Source of the DNA: Teichococcus oryzae
GTDB taxonomy: Bacteria > Pseudomonadota > Alphaproteobacteria > Acetobacterales > Acetobacteraceae
Direction of reading: 5' to 3'
Assembly (NCBI RefSeq): GCF_008386565.1
Contig: NZ_VUKA01000020.1
Coordinates: 1 to 32,240, forward strand
Length of the DNA stretch: 32,240 bases
Below are positions 1 to 9,092 of the stretch, piece by piece (the stretch's first letter is position 1; every line of letters begins with the position of its first letter). Below the pieces are notes generated by a model. The model was not told where the DNA came from and searched no databases. It worked only from the letters and a program-made list of their open reading frames with translations. The translations under genes and the position numbers were made by a program.

Positions 1-2
1 AG

Positions 3-77
3 ACCGCCGACAGCTTCTTCGGCTTCGCCGCCCTGTCCTCAATCCGCCTATGGATCAGGTTTGTCCACGTGACCTAG
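3..77 (+). CDS. IS5-family transposase, C-terminal end only
   Basis: The window opens inside a reading frame of 24 codons that ends at TAG (75-77). Its residues include SFFGFAALSSIRLWIRF, which matches the closing helix of IS5/IS427-type DDE transposases, where an 'F.A.....IRLWLR' tail is typical. The gene is cut by the window edge, so nothing can be said about its intactness. It sits about 50 bases before the left end of the IS91-like element, so several insertion sequences are stacked here. The family call rests on this short tail only. Confidence 0.55.
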   Translation, partial: TADSFFGFAALSSIRLWIRFVHVT

Positions 78-91
78 GGATTTCTGTGCTC

Positions 92-110
92 CGGCCCTTC
101 AGGAGGGCCG
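92..110. repeat. Hairpin outside the left IS91 end
   Basis: CGGCCC (92-97) and GGGCCG (105-110) form a perfect 6-bp stem around a 7-base loop. It lies between the IS5 fragment and the left inverted repeat of the IS91-like element. It could be the terminator of the IS5 transposase or part of an IS end. There is no T-run after it. Confidence 0.4.
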
Positions 111-124
111 ATGCGAACTTATGG

Positions 125-141
125 CCGAGGAACGAACCCGC
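125..141 (+). repeat. Left inverted repeat of the IS91-like element
   Basis: CCGAGGAACGAACCCGC reads as the reverse complement of 2314-2330 with one mismatch. It runs into a second small hairpin, CCCGC/GCGGG at 137-150 with a TATC loop. The pairing of a conserved terminal block with an adjacent palindrome fits an IS91 ori or ter site. Confidence 0.6.
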
Positions 142-258
142 TATCGCGGGAGTGGTTCTGTTTGCACTGACGCGCTGCCACGTCGACAGACGCATATGAA
201 TTGAGCGGGCTCAGGCCCGAGCCGACGCTGGGAGCTCCCCCATTCCGAGGAGCTTCCC

Positions 259-870
259 ATGACCGATCTCCCTCCGGCGACATCCGGCAGCCTGCGTGAG
301 CGCTTCGTCGCCGACATGGCCGTGCGCGGGTTCACCGAGAAAACCCGCAAGGATTACCTGCGCACCGTCGCGGGCTTCGCGGCCTTCCTGGAACGCTCGC
401 CGGGTACGGCGACGGCCGAGGACATCCGCCGGTTCCAGATCCAGCAGTCCGAGCAGGGCATGAATGCGCCGGCCATGAACAGCACCGTGGCGGCGCTGCG
501 CTTCTTCTTCAACCACACACTCGACCGGCCCGATCTCGCCCGCAAGCTGATCCGCCTGCGCTATCCGCGCAAGCTCCCGGTCGTGCTCAGCCCGGACGAG
601 GTCGCGCGCCTGATCGGGGCCACGACCTGCCTCAAGCACCGAGCCGCGCTCTCAGTGGCGTATGGTGCCGGCCTGCGCGTGGCCGAGGACGGCGTCGATA
701 TCCGCGTCATCCAGGCGCTGCTCGGCCATGCCAAGCTGGACAACACTGCTCTCTACACCCGCGTCGCGACCAGGACGGTCCGCACCGTCACCAGCCCGCT
801 CGACAAGGTCATGGCGCGCCTCGATCCGGGTGAGGCCCTTGGAGCCGGAGGCAGTGTCGGCGGCGGCTGA
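259..870 (+). CDS. IS91-associated tyrosine recombinase with internal deletion
   Basis: The N-terminal SAM-like core-binding domain (about residues 10-90, with RGFTEKTRKDYLR) and the start of the catalytic domain are typical of the XerC/integron-like recombinases carried by IS91 relatives. The first catalytic Arg is kept in GAGLRVAE. The text then jumps straight to DIRVIQALLGHAKLDNTALYTRV, which holds the last His-box and the nucleophile Tyr. The stretch between, which normally carries the catalytic Lys and the HxxR box, is absent. The protein is 203 residues against about 290 in relatives, so roughly 90 residues were lost in frame and recombinase activity is unlikely. The start at 259 has GAGGAG about 8 bases upstream. 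The stop lies 5 bases before the transposase start, so the two are probably co-transcribed. Confidence 0.8.
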   Translation: MTDLPPATSGSLRERFVADMAVRGFTEKTRKDYLRTVAGFAAFLERSPGTATAEDIRRFQIQQSEQGMNAPAMNSTVAALRFFFNHTLDRPDLARKLIRLRYPRKLPVVLSPDEVARLIGATTCLKHRAALSVAYGAGLRVAEDGVDIRVIQALLGHAKLDNTALYTRVATRTVRTVTSPLDKVMARLDPGEALGAGGSVGGG

Positions 871-875
871 CCGCC

Positions 876-2072
876 ATGCGCACCCCGCTGGAGGTCGCCG
901 ACATCCTCCGCCAATACGGTTCCGCCTTTCGGGCGGCCCATGCCGGCCATCTCAGCCTCGGTCAGCTCAAGGTCATGGCCGCCATCGAGGCCTGCCGCAC
1001 CGCGGCGCTCGGCGGCCACGTTGAGGGCTGCCAGGACTGTGGCCACCGCCGGATCGCCTACAACAGCTGCCGCAACCGGCACTGCCCGAAGTGCCAGGGT
1101 ACCGCCGCACGCGAGTGGCTGGCCGCCCGAGAGGCCGACCTGCTGCCGGTCGGCTACTTCCATGTCGTGTTCAGCCTGCCCGCCGAAGTCGCCACCATCG
1201 CGGCCCAGAACAAGGCGGCGGTCTACGACCTGCTGTTCCGCGCGGCATCCGAGACCATGCTCACCATCGCCGCAGACCCGCGCCACCTCGGCGCCCGCAT
1301 CGGCATCACCGCCGTGCTGCACAGCTGGGGCTCGGCGCTGACCCACCACCCGCACGTCCACATGATCGTGCCCGGCGGCGGCATCTCGCCCGATGGCCAG
1401 CGCTGGGTGTCGTCCCGGCCCGGCTTCCTGCTGCCCGTGCGCGTGCTCGGCAAGCGGTTCCGCCGCCTGTTCCTGTTCCGGCTGCTCGCGCTGTTCAACG
1501 CAGGCCGGCTGCGGTTCCTCGGCACCCAGGCGAGCCTCGCCGAACGGCCGGCATTCCTGCGCCACCTGGCGCCGATCCGTAGGAAACCCTGGATCGTCTA
1601 CGCCAAGCCACCATTCGCGGGACCGGCGGCGGTGCTCGCCTACCTGTCGCGCTATACGCACCGGGTCGCCATCTCCAACCGCCGGCTGCTCGCCCTCGAC
1701 GAGCGCGGGGTGACCTTCCGCTACAAGGACTATCGCCGTGCGGGCGCTGATCGCTACCAGGTCATGACGCTTGGGACCGACGAGTTCATCCGCCGGTTCC
1801 TCCTGCATGTCCTGCCACGGGGCTTTCACCGCATCCGCCACTACGGCCTGCTCGCCAGCGGTGGGCGTCGTGACAACCTAGCCCGGGCCCGCGAACTCCT
1901 CGCGGCACCGCCGCAACCGCCTCCGCCGGACGTGGCGTCCGAACCCTCGGACAACCGACCGCCCTGTCCCTGCTGTGGCGGCCGCATGCTCATCCTCGAG
2001 CGCTTCGAGCGCAGCGCCCAGCCACGCGCACCGCCGCGGCCCGCGTGCTCACCCGGACGGCGTTCGCCGTGA
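876..2072 (+). CDS. IS91-family HUH transposase
   Basis: This 398-residue protein begins with a zinc-binding region whose Cys/His pattern (CQDCGHRR, then CRNRHCPKCQG, about residues 49-75) is that of the IS91 transposase zinc domain. The HUH metal motif is PHVHMIVPGG at about residues 159-168. The catalytic Tyr lies in YLSRYTHRVAISN at about residues 257-269. A Cys pair near the C-terminus (CPCCGG) is also usual in the family. The enzyme nicks one strand and drives rolling-circle transposition. Length and motifs look complete, so this copy may be active even though its partner recombinase is deleted. It follows that gene by 5 bases. Confidence 0.93.
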   Translation: MRTPLEVADILRQYGSAFRAAHAGHLSLGQLKVMAAIEACRTAALGGHVEGCQDCGHRRIAYNSCRNRHCPKCQGTAAREWLAAREADLLPVGYFHVVFSLPAEVATIAAQNKAAVYDLLFRAASETMLTIAADPRHLGARIGITAVLHSWGSALTHHPHVHMIVPGGGISPDGQRWVSSRPGFLLPVRVLGKRFRRLFLFRLLALFNAGRLRFLGTQASLAERPAFLRHLAPIRRKPWIVYAKPPFAGPAAVLAYLSRYTHRVAISNRRLLALDERGVTFRYKDYRRAGADRYQVMTLGTDEFIRRFLLHVLPRGFHRIRHYGLLASGGRRDNLARARELLAAPPQPPPPDVASEPSDNRPPCPCCGGRMLILERFERSAQPRAPPRPACSPGRRSP

Positions 2073-2313
2073 CCCGGCACGGCCTGCTCAACCTCAGGAT
2101 CGCAGCCCTGCTGCGCTCAACGGGGACTCACGACCATCACCCGCCAGAACGGCCTGGACCGGCGCGTCGCGGCGGTGATCACGCACCACAGCCTGGTGCG
2201 GAACGCGGCATCGGGCACCTGCGTCGCCGCCGCGGGCCGCACACCAGCCTCCCGCGGCTCACCGGTCCAGCCCGGGCCATCCGCTAAACCCCCATATTGA
2301 GTGCTACCGGCCC

Positions 2314-2330
2314 GCGGGTTCGTTCTTCGG
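2314..2330 (-). repeat. Right inverted repeat of the IS91-like element
   Basis: GCGGGTTCGTTCTTCGG is the inverted partner of 125-141 with a single mismatch. It starts within the palindrome CCCGCGGG (2311-2318), mirroring the hairpin at the left end. Confidence 0.6.
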
Positions 2331-2334
2331 AGAC

Positions 2335-2359
2335 TTTCGGACACCTGCGGCGTCCGAAA
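2335..2359. repeat. Perfect 8-bp hairpin just outside the right IS91 repeat
   Basis: TTTCGGAC (2335-2342) and GTCCGAAA (2352-2359) pair perfectly around a 9-base loop. It begins four bases after the right inverted repeat. It may be the true terminal hairpin of the element, or a host site next to the insertion point. Confidence 0.45.
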
Positions 2360-2518
2360 CCCTTCACGGGACCAGACTGGCCGCTGTCAGGCCCGGAAGC
2401 GTCAAAGCGGACGCTGCTGTTATGCAGCCACTCCCATTGCTGACGGCCTGGTGGGACCGTTCGACGGATCTGATTTACGAGTGCAATGACCTATGGGGCT
2501 CTGTGTCACCGCCAACCC

Positions 2519-5070
2519 TCAGCGCCGCGCCAAGGCCGCCTGAACCCTCCGGGCGAGGGTATCGAGCTCGAAGGGCTTGTCGATCACCTCGCTCCCCGGT
2601 GGGAGCTCGGTGCCCGCGTAGCCGGTGATGAACAGTAGCGGGATCCCGGGCCGTCGCTCGCGCACGGCTTCGGCGACCTGTCGCCCGTTCATCCCGTTCG
2701 GAAGCCCGACGTCTGTGACCAGCATGTCGATCCGGGCGCCGCCGTCCAGGAGGTGCAGGGCCGCGGGGCCGTCGGCCGCCTCCAGCACGCGGTAGCCGAG
2801 TTCCCGTAGGCGCTCGGCCGCTGCCTCGCGCGCCACGTCCTCGTCGTCTACCAGCAGCACGGTCTGGTCCGGCCCGGCCTCGTTCGGCACTGGAGCGGTA
2901 TCCGGTTCCTTGACCATGTGCACCTGCGCGTGTTGCGGAAGGCGGACGCGTACGGTAGTGCCCCTGCCGAGGGCGCTCTCAATCCGAACGACACCGCCGG
3001 ATTGCCGCACGAAGCCGTAGACCTGGCTCAATCCCAGCCCTGTCCCCTGGCCTATCGGCTTGGTGGTGAAGAACGGCTCGAAGACCCGTTCCATCACGTC
3101 GGTCGGCATACCGTTGCCGGTGTCGGTGACCGAAATTTCCACGTAGTCGCCCGGCGCTGCCCCCTCCTGCCCGACGAGGTCCGCCGCCGAAAAGCGCACA
3201 TCCTCGGTTCCGATCGTCAGCCGCCCGCCCTCCGGCATGGCATCACGAGCGTTGATGCAGAGGTTCAGGAGCGCACTTTCCAGTTCGGCCGAGTCGCATA
3301 GCACTCGTGCCCGGCCGTCCCGCAGATGCAGTTCCAGACGGATCGAGGGCCCGACCGTTCGGCGGACCAAGTCGGCCATCCCCGCCACCAGCGCGTCCGC
3401 GTCCACCGGCTTCGGCTCCAGCCGCTGCCGCCGCGCGAAGGCCAGCAGCCTCCGGGTCAGCCCGGCCGCCCGGTCCAACGCCTGGCGTGCCGGCTCGAGG
3501 TAGCGCAGCACCTCTGCCGTCCGACCCTCGGCGGCACGGAGCTGCGCGATCTCCAAACTGCCCGCGATGCCCTGCAGCATGTTGTTGAAGTCGTGCGCAA
3601 TGCCGCCGGTGAGCTGACCCACTGCCTCCATCTTCTGCATCTGCCGCAGGTTCGCCTCGGCCTGCTCGCGCTGCTCGACCTCCGCCCGCAGGCTCTCGAG
3701 CGCCCGCCGCAGCTCGGCGGTGCGCGCGGCGACCTGCGCCTCCAGCTGCTGCGGCCGCGGGCCAGCACCTCGCGGGCCTGCACCTGGTCGTCGATGTCGG
3801 TCGAGGTGCCGAACCACTCGGCGATGCGGCCCTCCGCGTCGCGCACCGGCGTGGCGCGGCTCTGGAACCAGCGCCATGTCCGGTCTGCGGCGTGGTAGGT
3901 GCGGTGCTCGACGGAGAAGACCCCGCGCGCCTCCGCCTCGTTCCAGGCCGCCATGGTTGCGGCACGGTCATCGGGATGGACGGCGTTGAGCCAGCCCAGG
4001 CCGACACTCTCCTCCTCCGACTGCCCACTGTAGGCGATCCACTGCGGGCTGCCCCAGATCCGCTCGCCGGAGCTGCGCGAGCGGAACACGAGCTGCGGAA
4101 TCTCCTCCACCAGGGAGCGCAGCCGGGCCTCGCTGTCGCGCAACGCTCCCTCGGCGACCTTGCGATCGCTGATGTCGAGCACGAGCTCGACCGCGGTGCC
4201 GTCGTCCAGCATCCTGCCTGCGAACAGCCCCCACCAGCGCGAGCCGTCCTTGCGGAGGTACTCCTTCTCGAACGGTGCCCCTTGGCCGGTCGTCGTCAGC
4301 TGCTCGATGCCACGCAGGGTCTGCGGCATCCACTCCGGCGGGGTAAGCTCGTCCCAGCGCAGTAGGCCCGCCTCCAGATCCTCGCGGGTGAAGCCGGACA
4401 TGCGCAGGAAGGCCGCATTGCCGTCCGTGATCCGGCCATCGGTGGCGAAGAAGATCACCCCGACCGTCTCGATCTCGGCGACGCGGCGGAACCGCTCCTC
4501 GCTCCGGCGCAGCCGCGCCTCGCGGTCGCGCAGGTCGCCTGTCGCACGAAGGCGGTTCACCGCGGCCGCGAGCAGGTTGGCGTAGGTGCGCAGGAAGACG
4601 GTGTCGTTCTCGGCGAACTCGCGCGGCTCGCGGCTGTCGACCTGCAGGATGCCGAAGGGGGGCTTGCCGTCGCTGCCGATGATTGGGACGTTGGCCACCG
4701 CCCTGACGCCGTTGTCGAGCAGGAACGGAGGGTAGCTGAATCGCGTCTCTTGCGCGATGTCGGGGGAGATCATCGGCTCGCCCGTCTTCAGCGCATGGGC
4801 CTCCGATGTCATGTCCGACGCCTTGACGGTCGTCTCGCCGACCACGCCCGGCTTCCAGCCCACGCCCGCGCGCACCAGCAGGGTCTCGCCATCTTCCCGC
4901 AGCTCCATGACCTTGGCGAGGTCGGTGCCGAGGGCTTCCCCTACCAAGCGGCATGCCTCGGCCAGGATCTCGTCGAGGTTGTCCGACCTGAGGGCAAGTT
5001 CGCCAAACCGGGCCAGGGCAGCCTGCTGGCGAAGCAGTTCCGGATAGTTGCTTTCTTCTACTTCGCCCAC
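2519..5070 (-). pseudogene. Hybrid sensor histidine kinase, frameshifted
   Basis: Two overlapping reading frames join into one kinase of about 850 residues. The first part, from a GTG start at 5070, holds a GAF domain (about residues 15-170) and two PAS domains (about 190-310 and 320-435, ending WFGTSTDIDDQ). The second part holds HisKA with AHDFNNML around the phospho-His, an HATPase with its N (NARDAMP), G1 (DTGNGMP), F (FEPFFTTK) and G2 (GTGLGL) boxes, and a C-terminal receiver with VDDED, VTDVGLP, FITGY and DKPF. The frames cross near 3748-3762, after residues VQAREVLAR: one base appears to be missing in a GC-rich run. As written, sensing and kinase halves are separated, so the gene is either broken or carries a sequencing error. 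No separate partner regulator is nearby. The signal sensed is unknown; no membrane segment is seen, so it should be cytoplasmic. Confidence 0.85.
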
Positions 5071-5244
5071 TATGCGGCCCCGCCCTCGCTATTTTTGCGT
5101 CCTTCCGGGAACGCAACCGAAGGCCCGTCGTTTCGACCGGGCCATCCAGTGTCCGCTTTCCGGAAAGCTCACCTAGCGGCGCAAGGTCCGAAGTGGGCGC
5201 GAAGCCGACGTCGAGGCGGCCGGCAGCAGGGTTATGCCCTTGAT

Positions 5245-8200
5245 CTAGCGCCGTCGCCGAGGAGCGCGCGTGCGAGGTGTCATAGCTGTGTGAGGGGCGC
5301 TGCCTTCCTTGATCTTCCTGTCCGCGCGTGTCGACGGTGCTTGAGCCTTGGGTCCTTTCAGCCCGTTTCGATCCTGCCGAACCTGGTTCGCGTAAGCGGA
5401 CTGACCCAGAGTGCTGCGCATGGCCTTCGGCGCCCACAGCGCCGCTGGTCCGCCTGCGTCATAGCTGGCAATGGCCTGATCCAGCTTGCGCATCATGGCG
5501 TCCTGGTCAGGTTCGGCATGCACCGGTCCGCCGGGCTTCGGCAGGTGCATCTGGTGCACCGGGTTCCAGGCATAGTCGCGCAGCACCCGGACCCGCCGGT
5601 CATCCACCGCGCTGAGCATCACCTCGTCCAGCGCCGCGCTGTAGGATAGGCGGCCTTCCGCCACCTGCGGCGCCACCAGGCGCAGGGTCAGGGCTTCCAG
5701 GCTGATCCTGGGCCGCGACCGCGGCGCGGCCCCGAGACGCTCGGCCGCGCGGTTCTGCACCTCCAGGTTCAGGCTCATCTGCCGCACCATCGGCGCCAGG
5801 ATCTCGGCCTGCCGGTTCTCCTCCGTTCGCTGCATGAGCCGTGTCTCCGGCAGCTCCGCCTTCTGCCGCGTCTGCCGCCGCCGCAGGCCCTCCTGGAAGG
5901 TGTCGCGCGCCGTCCGCGACAGTTCCTGGAACCGGCGCAGCAGGGCCAGCGCGCTGTCCTTCACCGGCGCGCGGCCGAAGTTCCGCTCCACATTGGCCCA
6001 GGCCGCATCGAGCGCCGCCTGGCCCGCGAGTTTCGGCGCGTTCACCGGCCGGCGGTCCTCGACCTCCCGCGCCTCGGCGCCGAGGCTGCCGACGATGTGG
6101 CTGGCGACGCGATGCCGGCTGGCGCCGACATGCGCGGCGTAGAGGGTGACGCCGCGGCTGCCCGCCGGCATGGCCAGGATGTGCTCATCGCTGGTGATCC
6201 CCTGGGCGGTGTTGATCGTCAGCACATCGCCATAGGTCAGCCGGATCTGCCCGCTGCGGCGGTCGCGAAAGCCCTTCCAGGGCACAAAGCCCTCCTTGCC
6301 GTCACGCGTTGTCAGCAACAAGCCACCTTCGCGGACCTCCTTGACGGTCAACACCGAGCCGTTCTCGCCCATCATGGTGTCGCGCCCGGCCCCGGCGCGG
6401 CTGGTGCGCTGGAACAGCCGCACCCGGTCCCCCTCGGCCAGCGGCAGAGGGTAGCTGGCGCCGGTGGCATCGCTGGCCTCGATCGTCACCTGATCCGGAC
6501 CGAGTTGGCCTGAGGCCCGGCGCACCTCGCGGATGGCGCGGCTGACCGCCAGCGCGTCCTGGTTGGTCGGCGCCGACACCGTGACGCTGTAGCGTGGATC
6601 CTGCTGGTTGGCCGCCACGCGCTCGCCCCAGAGCGCCGCGGCGCGCTGCACCGCGGCCTCGTAGCCACCCGGCACCAGCTCGGCCTGGCCCTCTTCCCGC
6701 TTGGCGGCCAGCGCCGCGCCGATGCGGCCTTCGCGGAACATCCCGACAATCGCGCGCTCGCGCTCGGTCGCCTGGCGTATGGTGGACAGCACCTCCGGAA
6801 TGGCTTCGGGGCCGAGGGCCTGGCGCAGCAGCGCGATGGTGGGTCCGGCCTCGATCGCCTGGCATTGCCGGTCATCGCCCACCGCCACCAGCTTGAAGCC
6901 GAGCTGCGCCTGCTGCCGCAGCAGCTGCAGCATCTGCCGGGTGCCGATCTGGCCCAGCTCGTCGAGCGCCACCACCGAGCGCGGGCCGAAATCCTGTGGC
7001 CGCCGCCCCATGCGGTCCAGCAACGGCTCCAACGCCAGGGTGCGCGCGCCACTGATCCCCGCCTCCTGCAGCGCATTGGCCTGCCGCCAGGCCAGCGCGG
7101 TGCCCCAGACCTCGCGCCCCTGGCCGCTCCAGCCTTCCACCAGCGGCGCCAGGATGGTGGTCTTGCCGACCCCCGCACCGCCGATCACCACACCGAACTT
7201 GGTTCCTGCCCCCAGCGCCTCGGCGGCGTGGCGCTGCTCCTCGGTCAGGGGCGTGCCGCGTGCGGCGGCGGCTTGCGCCAGGCGGGCAGGGGCCAGCGCC
7301 GCGTCTGGCTGCGCCCGCGCCGTCCTCGCCAAGGCGATCAGCTCCGCCTCCTGGTCGCGGTGCAGCGCCGTGGTGACGCGGACCCGCTCCGGCCGGCTGG
7401 ACGCGCCCGGGCGAAACAACAGGGCGGTCTGCTGGCCATCCTGCCGCACCCCATCCCGCGCCATGGCGCGGGTCACCGCCGACAGATCCTCCAGCGTCTC
7501 CATGCCGCCGGCGATCAGGCCACGCGCCGCCGCCGAGCGCAGGTCGCTGCCGGTGACCACCGCGCGCTGCGCCAGCATCCCTTCCAGCACCGGCGCCGCC
7601 CCGGCGAGGGCATCCTCGACCCGCTGCTGTGGGCTGCGCTCCGGCGCCGGCGGCCCCATCCGCACGGCGCTGCCGGAATACCGCCAACCCAACTCGGCGA
7701 TCTGCGCTCGCCAGGCGGCGCGGTCGGCCAGGTCGTCGCCCTTGCCAAAGCGGCCTTCCTTGATCGCGGCCTTGAGCATGGCGACCCGCTGCTCCGGGCG
7801 CATTGCCGCCCAGGCCTCGGCGCTGTAGCCGTGCCGCCGGGCCCATTCCTCGGCGGATCGCTCGCCATTCACCGTGCGCTTGCTGAACGCCCGGCAGATC
7901 TCCTCCGGGATGGCGGCGAGGCGCAGCGCCTGGGTGCGCTCCTCCAGCTCCACCGCCATGCCGAGACGGCGCAGATTGCGGCCGAGCAGTGCCTGGTAGA
8001 CCGCGCCGAACTCATGCACCCGCCCGGCGATGCGGGTGGTGTCGATGCTCATCGCCCGGCCACTCTGGGTCAGCACCAGGTTCGGCACGATGGTGTGGGT
8101 GTGCAGCTGCGGATCGCCGGCCACCGGCACGCTGTAGATCTCGGTGGCCTGCACCCCCGTGGCCGGATCGGCGCGGCTGATCTCGACGGTGGGCCGGCTG

Positions 8201-8796
8201 GTGAAGTGATCGATCGAGACAAAGCCGAGCCGGCCCGTCTCCTCGGCCCTGCCGTTACGGCCATGACCGAAGGTGGCGCGGGCCACCTCCTGCTCGACAT
8301 AGCCGAGCGCCTCCCGCACCGCGTCCTTGTGCGCCTGGTGGATCGATTGCCGCTCCGCCTCGGTCGCGGCCGCCATCCAGGCCACCGAGACGCTCTTGGG
8401 CGCCGAGAAGGTCAGGTCGATCCAGGCGATGCGACTGCGCTCGCCCCCGCCCTCCGCCTGACCCGTCCGGTTCCGGTATGTCCGCAGATCCCGCTGATGC
8501 CCCGGCATGGCCCGGCCATCGGCGCGCAGCCCGCCCAGGATGTTGCCCAGCTCGCCCGCAGTGAGGGGCCGGCTGGCATCGATCCCCAGCGCCCTGGCCA
8601 CCTCCGGCGCCATCACCGGCGAGGGGCGGGGGGTGCTGCCCAGGCCCTCAGAGCGCTCCGCGTCTAAGGAACTCTCCCGCCCGTAGTAATCCGCCAGCAC
8701 CTGCTGCGCCGGATCAATCGTCCGCTCCAGCAGATGCGCGGTGTAGGCCGCCGCCTGGGCAACGCCGCCGGGCGCACCGGCCCGGAAGGTCATCAT
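5245..8796 (-). CDS. MobF-family conjugative relaxase/helicase (TrwC/TraA-like)
   Basis: This 1183-residue protein nicks oriT and unwinds the transferred strand. The relaxase part has candidate nucleophile Tyr at Y18 and Y37/Y38, the core strand DLTFSAPKSVSV (127-138) and metal-binding His at 197, 232 and 234 (DPQLHTHT). Compared with TrwC there are about 24 extra residues between the first and second metal His. The helicase part has Walker A GGAGVGKTT (539-547), Walker B ALDELGQ (about 610-616), VAVGDDRQCQAI and a late motif INTAQGITSDEH. The C-terminus is rich in Arg. The frame stays open upstream to 9123, but the ATG at 8796 is chosen because it overlaps the stop of the upstream coiled-coil gene as ATGA and directly precedes the conserved N-terminus. 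No type IV secretion genes are in the window, so the element may be mobilisable only. Confidence 0.93.
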   Translation of the reverse strand: MMTFRAGAPGGVAQAAAYTAHLLERTIDPAQQVLADYYGRESSLDAERSEGLGSTPRPSPVMAPEVARALGIDASRPLTAGELGNILGGLRADGRAMPGHQRDLRTYRNRTGQAEGGGERSRIAWIDLTFSAPKSVSVAWMAAATEAERQSIHQAHKDAVREALGYVEQEVARATFGHGRNGRAEETGRLGFVSIDHFTSRPTVEISRADPATGVQATEIYSVPVAGDPQLHTHTIVPNLVLTQSGRAMSIDTTRIAGRVHEFGAVYQALLGRNLRRLGMAVELEERTQALRLAAIPEEICRAFSKRTVNGERSAEEWARRHGYSAEAWAAMRPEQRVAMLKAAIKEGRFGKGDDLADRAAWRAQIAELGWRYSGSAVRMGPPAPERSPQQRVEDALAGAAPVLEGMLAQRAVVTGSDLRSAAARGLIAGGMETLEDLSAVTRAMARDGVRQDGQQTALLFRPGASSRPERVRVTTALHRDQEAELIALARTARAQPDAALAPARLAQAAAARGTPLTEEQRHAAEALGAGTKFGVVIGGAGVGKTTILAPLVEGWSGQGREVWGTALAWRQANALQEAGISGARTLALEPLLDRMGRRPQDFGPRSVVALDELGQIGTRQMLQLLRQQAQLGFKLVAVGDDRQCQAIEAGPTIALLRQALGPEAIPEVLSTIRQATERERAIVGMFREGRIGAALAAKREEGQAELVPGGYEAAVQRAAALWGERVAANQQDPRYSVTVSAPTNQDALAVSRAIREVRRASGQLGPDQVTIEASDATGASYPLPLAEGDRVRLFQRTSRAGAGRDTMMGENGSVLTVKEVREGGLLLTTRDGKEGFVPWKGFRDRRSGQIRLTYGDVLTINTAQGITSDEHILAMPAGSRGVTLYAAHVGASRHRVASHIVGSLGAEAREVEDRRPVNAPKLAGQAALDAAWANVERNFGRAPVKDSALALLRRFQELSRTARDTFQEGLRRRQTRQKAELPETRLMQRTEENRQAEILAPMVRQMSLNLEVQNRAAERLGAAPRSRPRISLEALTLRLVAPQVAEGRLSYSAALDEVMLSAVDDRRVRVLRDYAWNPVHQMHLPKPGGPVHAEPDQDAMMRKLDQAIASYDAGGPAALWAPKAMRSTLGQSAYANQVRQDRNGLKGPKAQAPSTRADRKIKEGSAPHTAMTPRTRAPRRRR

Positions 8797-9092
8797 GCCG
8801 GCGGGCCTGGCGCCTCCTCGGCCGGAGGTACCGGCAGCTGCCGTAGCAGCGCGGTGACCGCCGCGGTGTTGCCGTCCACCGCCTCCACCAGGCGGCGCAG
8901 CTCCGGTCCAAGATCGCTGGCTGGGCCCTCCGCCGAGGCGGCCTGGGAGAGCTGGCGCAACTCCTCGATCACCGTGCCGAGCAGCGGGGCCAACTCGCCA
9001 ATGGCCCGCACCAGACTGTCCTGGCCGGCCTCCAGCGCGCTCACCTGGTCTCGCAACGCCCCCAGTTCCTGGCTCAGTCGTGTCGCGTCCAT
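8793..9092 (-). CDS. Small coiled-coil protein upstream of the relaxase
   Basis: This 99-residue acidic protein begins MDATRLSQELGALRDQVSAL and has heptad-like Leu/Ile/Val spacing over about residues 5-45 and again at 65-90. A Pro/Ala-rich tail follows. I recognise no domain with certainty. Its stop overlaps the relaxase start as ATGA, so the two are translationally coupled, and its start faces the putative transfer-origin region. By position it could be a relaxosome accessory factor like TrwA, but no ribbon-helix-helix DNA-binding motif is visible, so this role is an inference. Confidence 0.7.
   Translation of the reverse strand: MDATRLSQELGALRDQVSALEAGQDSLVRAIGELAPLLGTVIEELRQLSQAASAEGPASDLGPELRRLVEAVDGNTAAVTALLRQLPVPPAEEAPGPPA

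Larger units (their letters stand above)
125..2330 (+). mobile_element. IS91-family insertion element with recombinase and transposase
   Basis: The element contains a tyrosine recombinase (259-870) and an HUH transposase (876-2072) in the order and tight spacing usual for this IS91 subgroup. I set its limits at two inverted copies of a 17-base sequence, 125-141 and 2314-2330 (16 of 17 match), each next to a small palindrome. Classical IS91 elements move by rolling-circle replication and lack long terminal repeats, so these repeats may mark ori/ter sites rather than cut ends. The transposase looks complete but the recombinase has lost its middle. Exact ends remain uncertain by tens of bases. 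Confidence 0.7.
2073..2518. other. IS91 3' end and spacer before the kinase gene
   Basis: I see no supported gene here. Up to 2330 this is the non-coding tail of the IS91-like element. Beyond it are a perfect hairpin (2335-2359) and about 160 bases that end at the stop codon of the leftward kinase gene. No clear terminator for the kinase transcript is visible. Confidence 0.6.

Noticed and set aside
6865-8667. A 600-codon plus-strand frame opposite the relaxase
   Set aside because: It is antisense to a clearly conserved relaxase/helicase and shows no motifs of its own.
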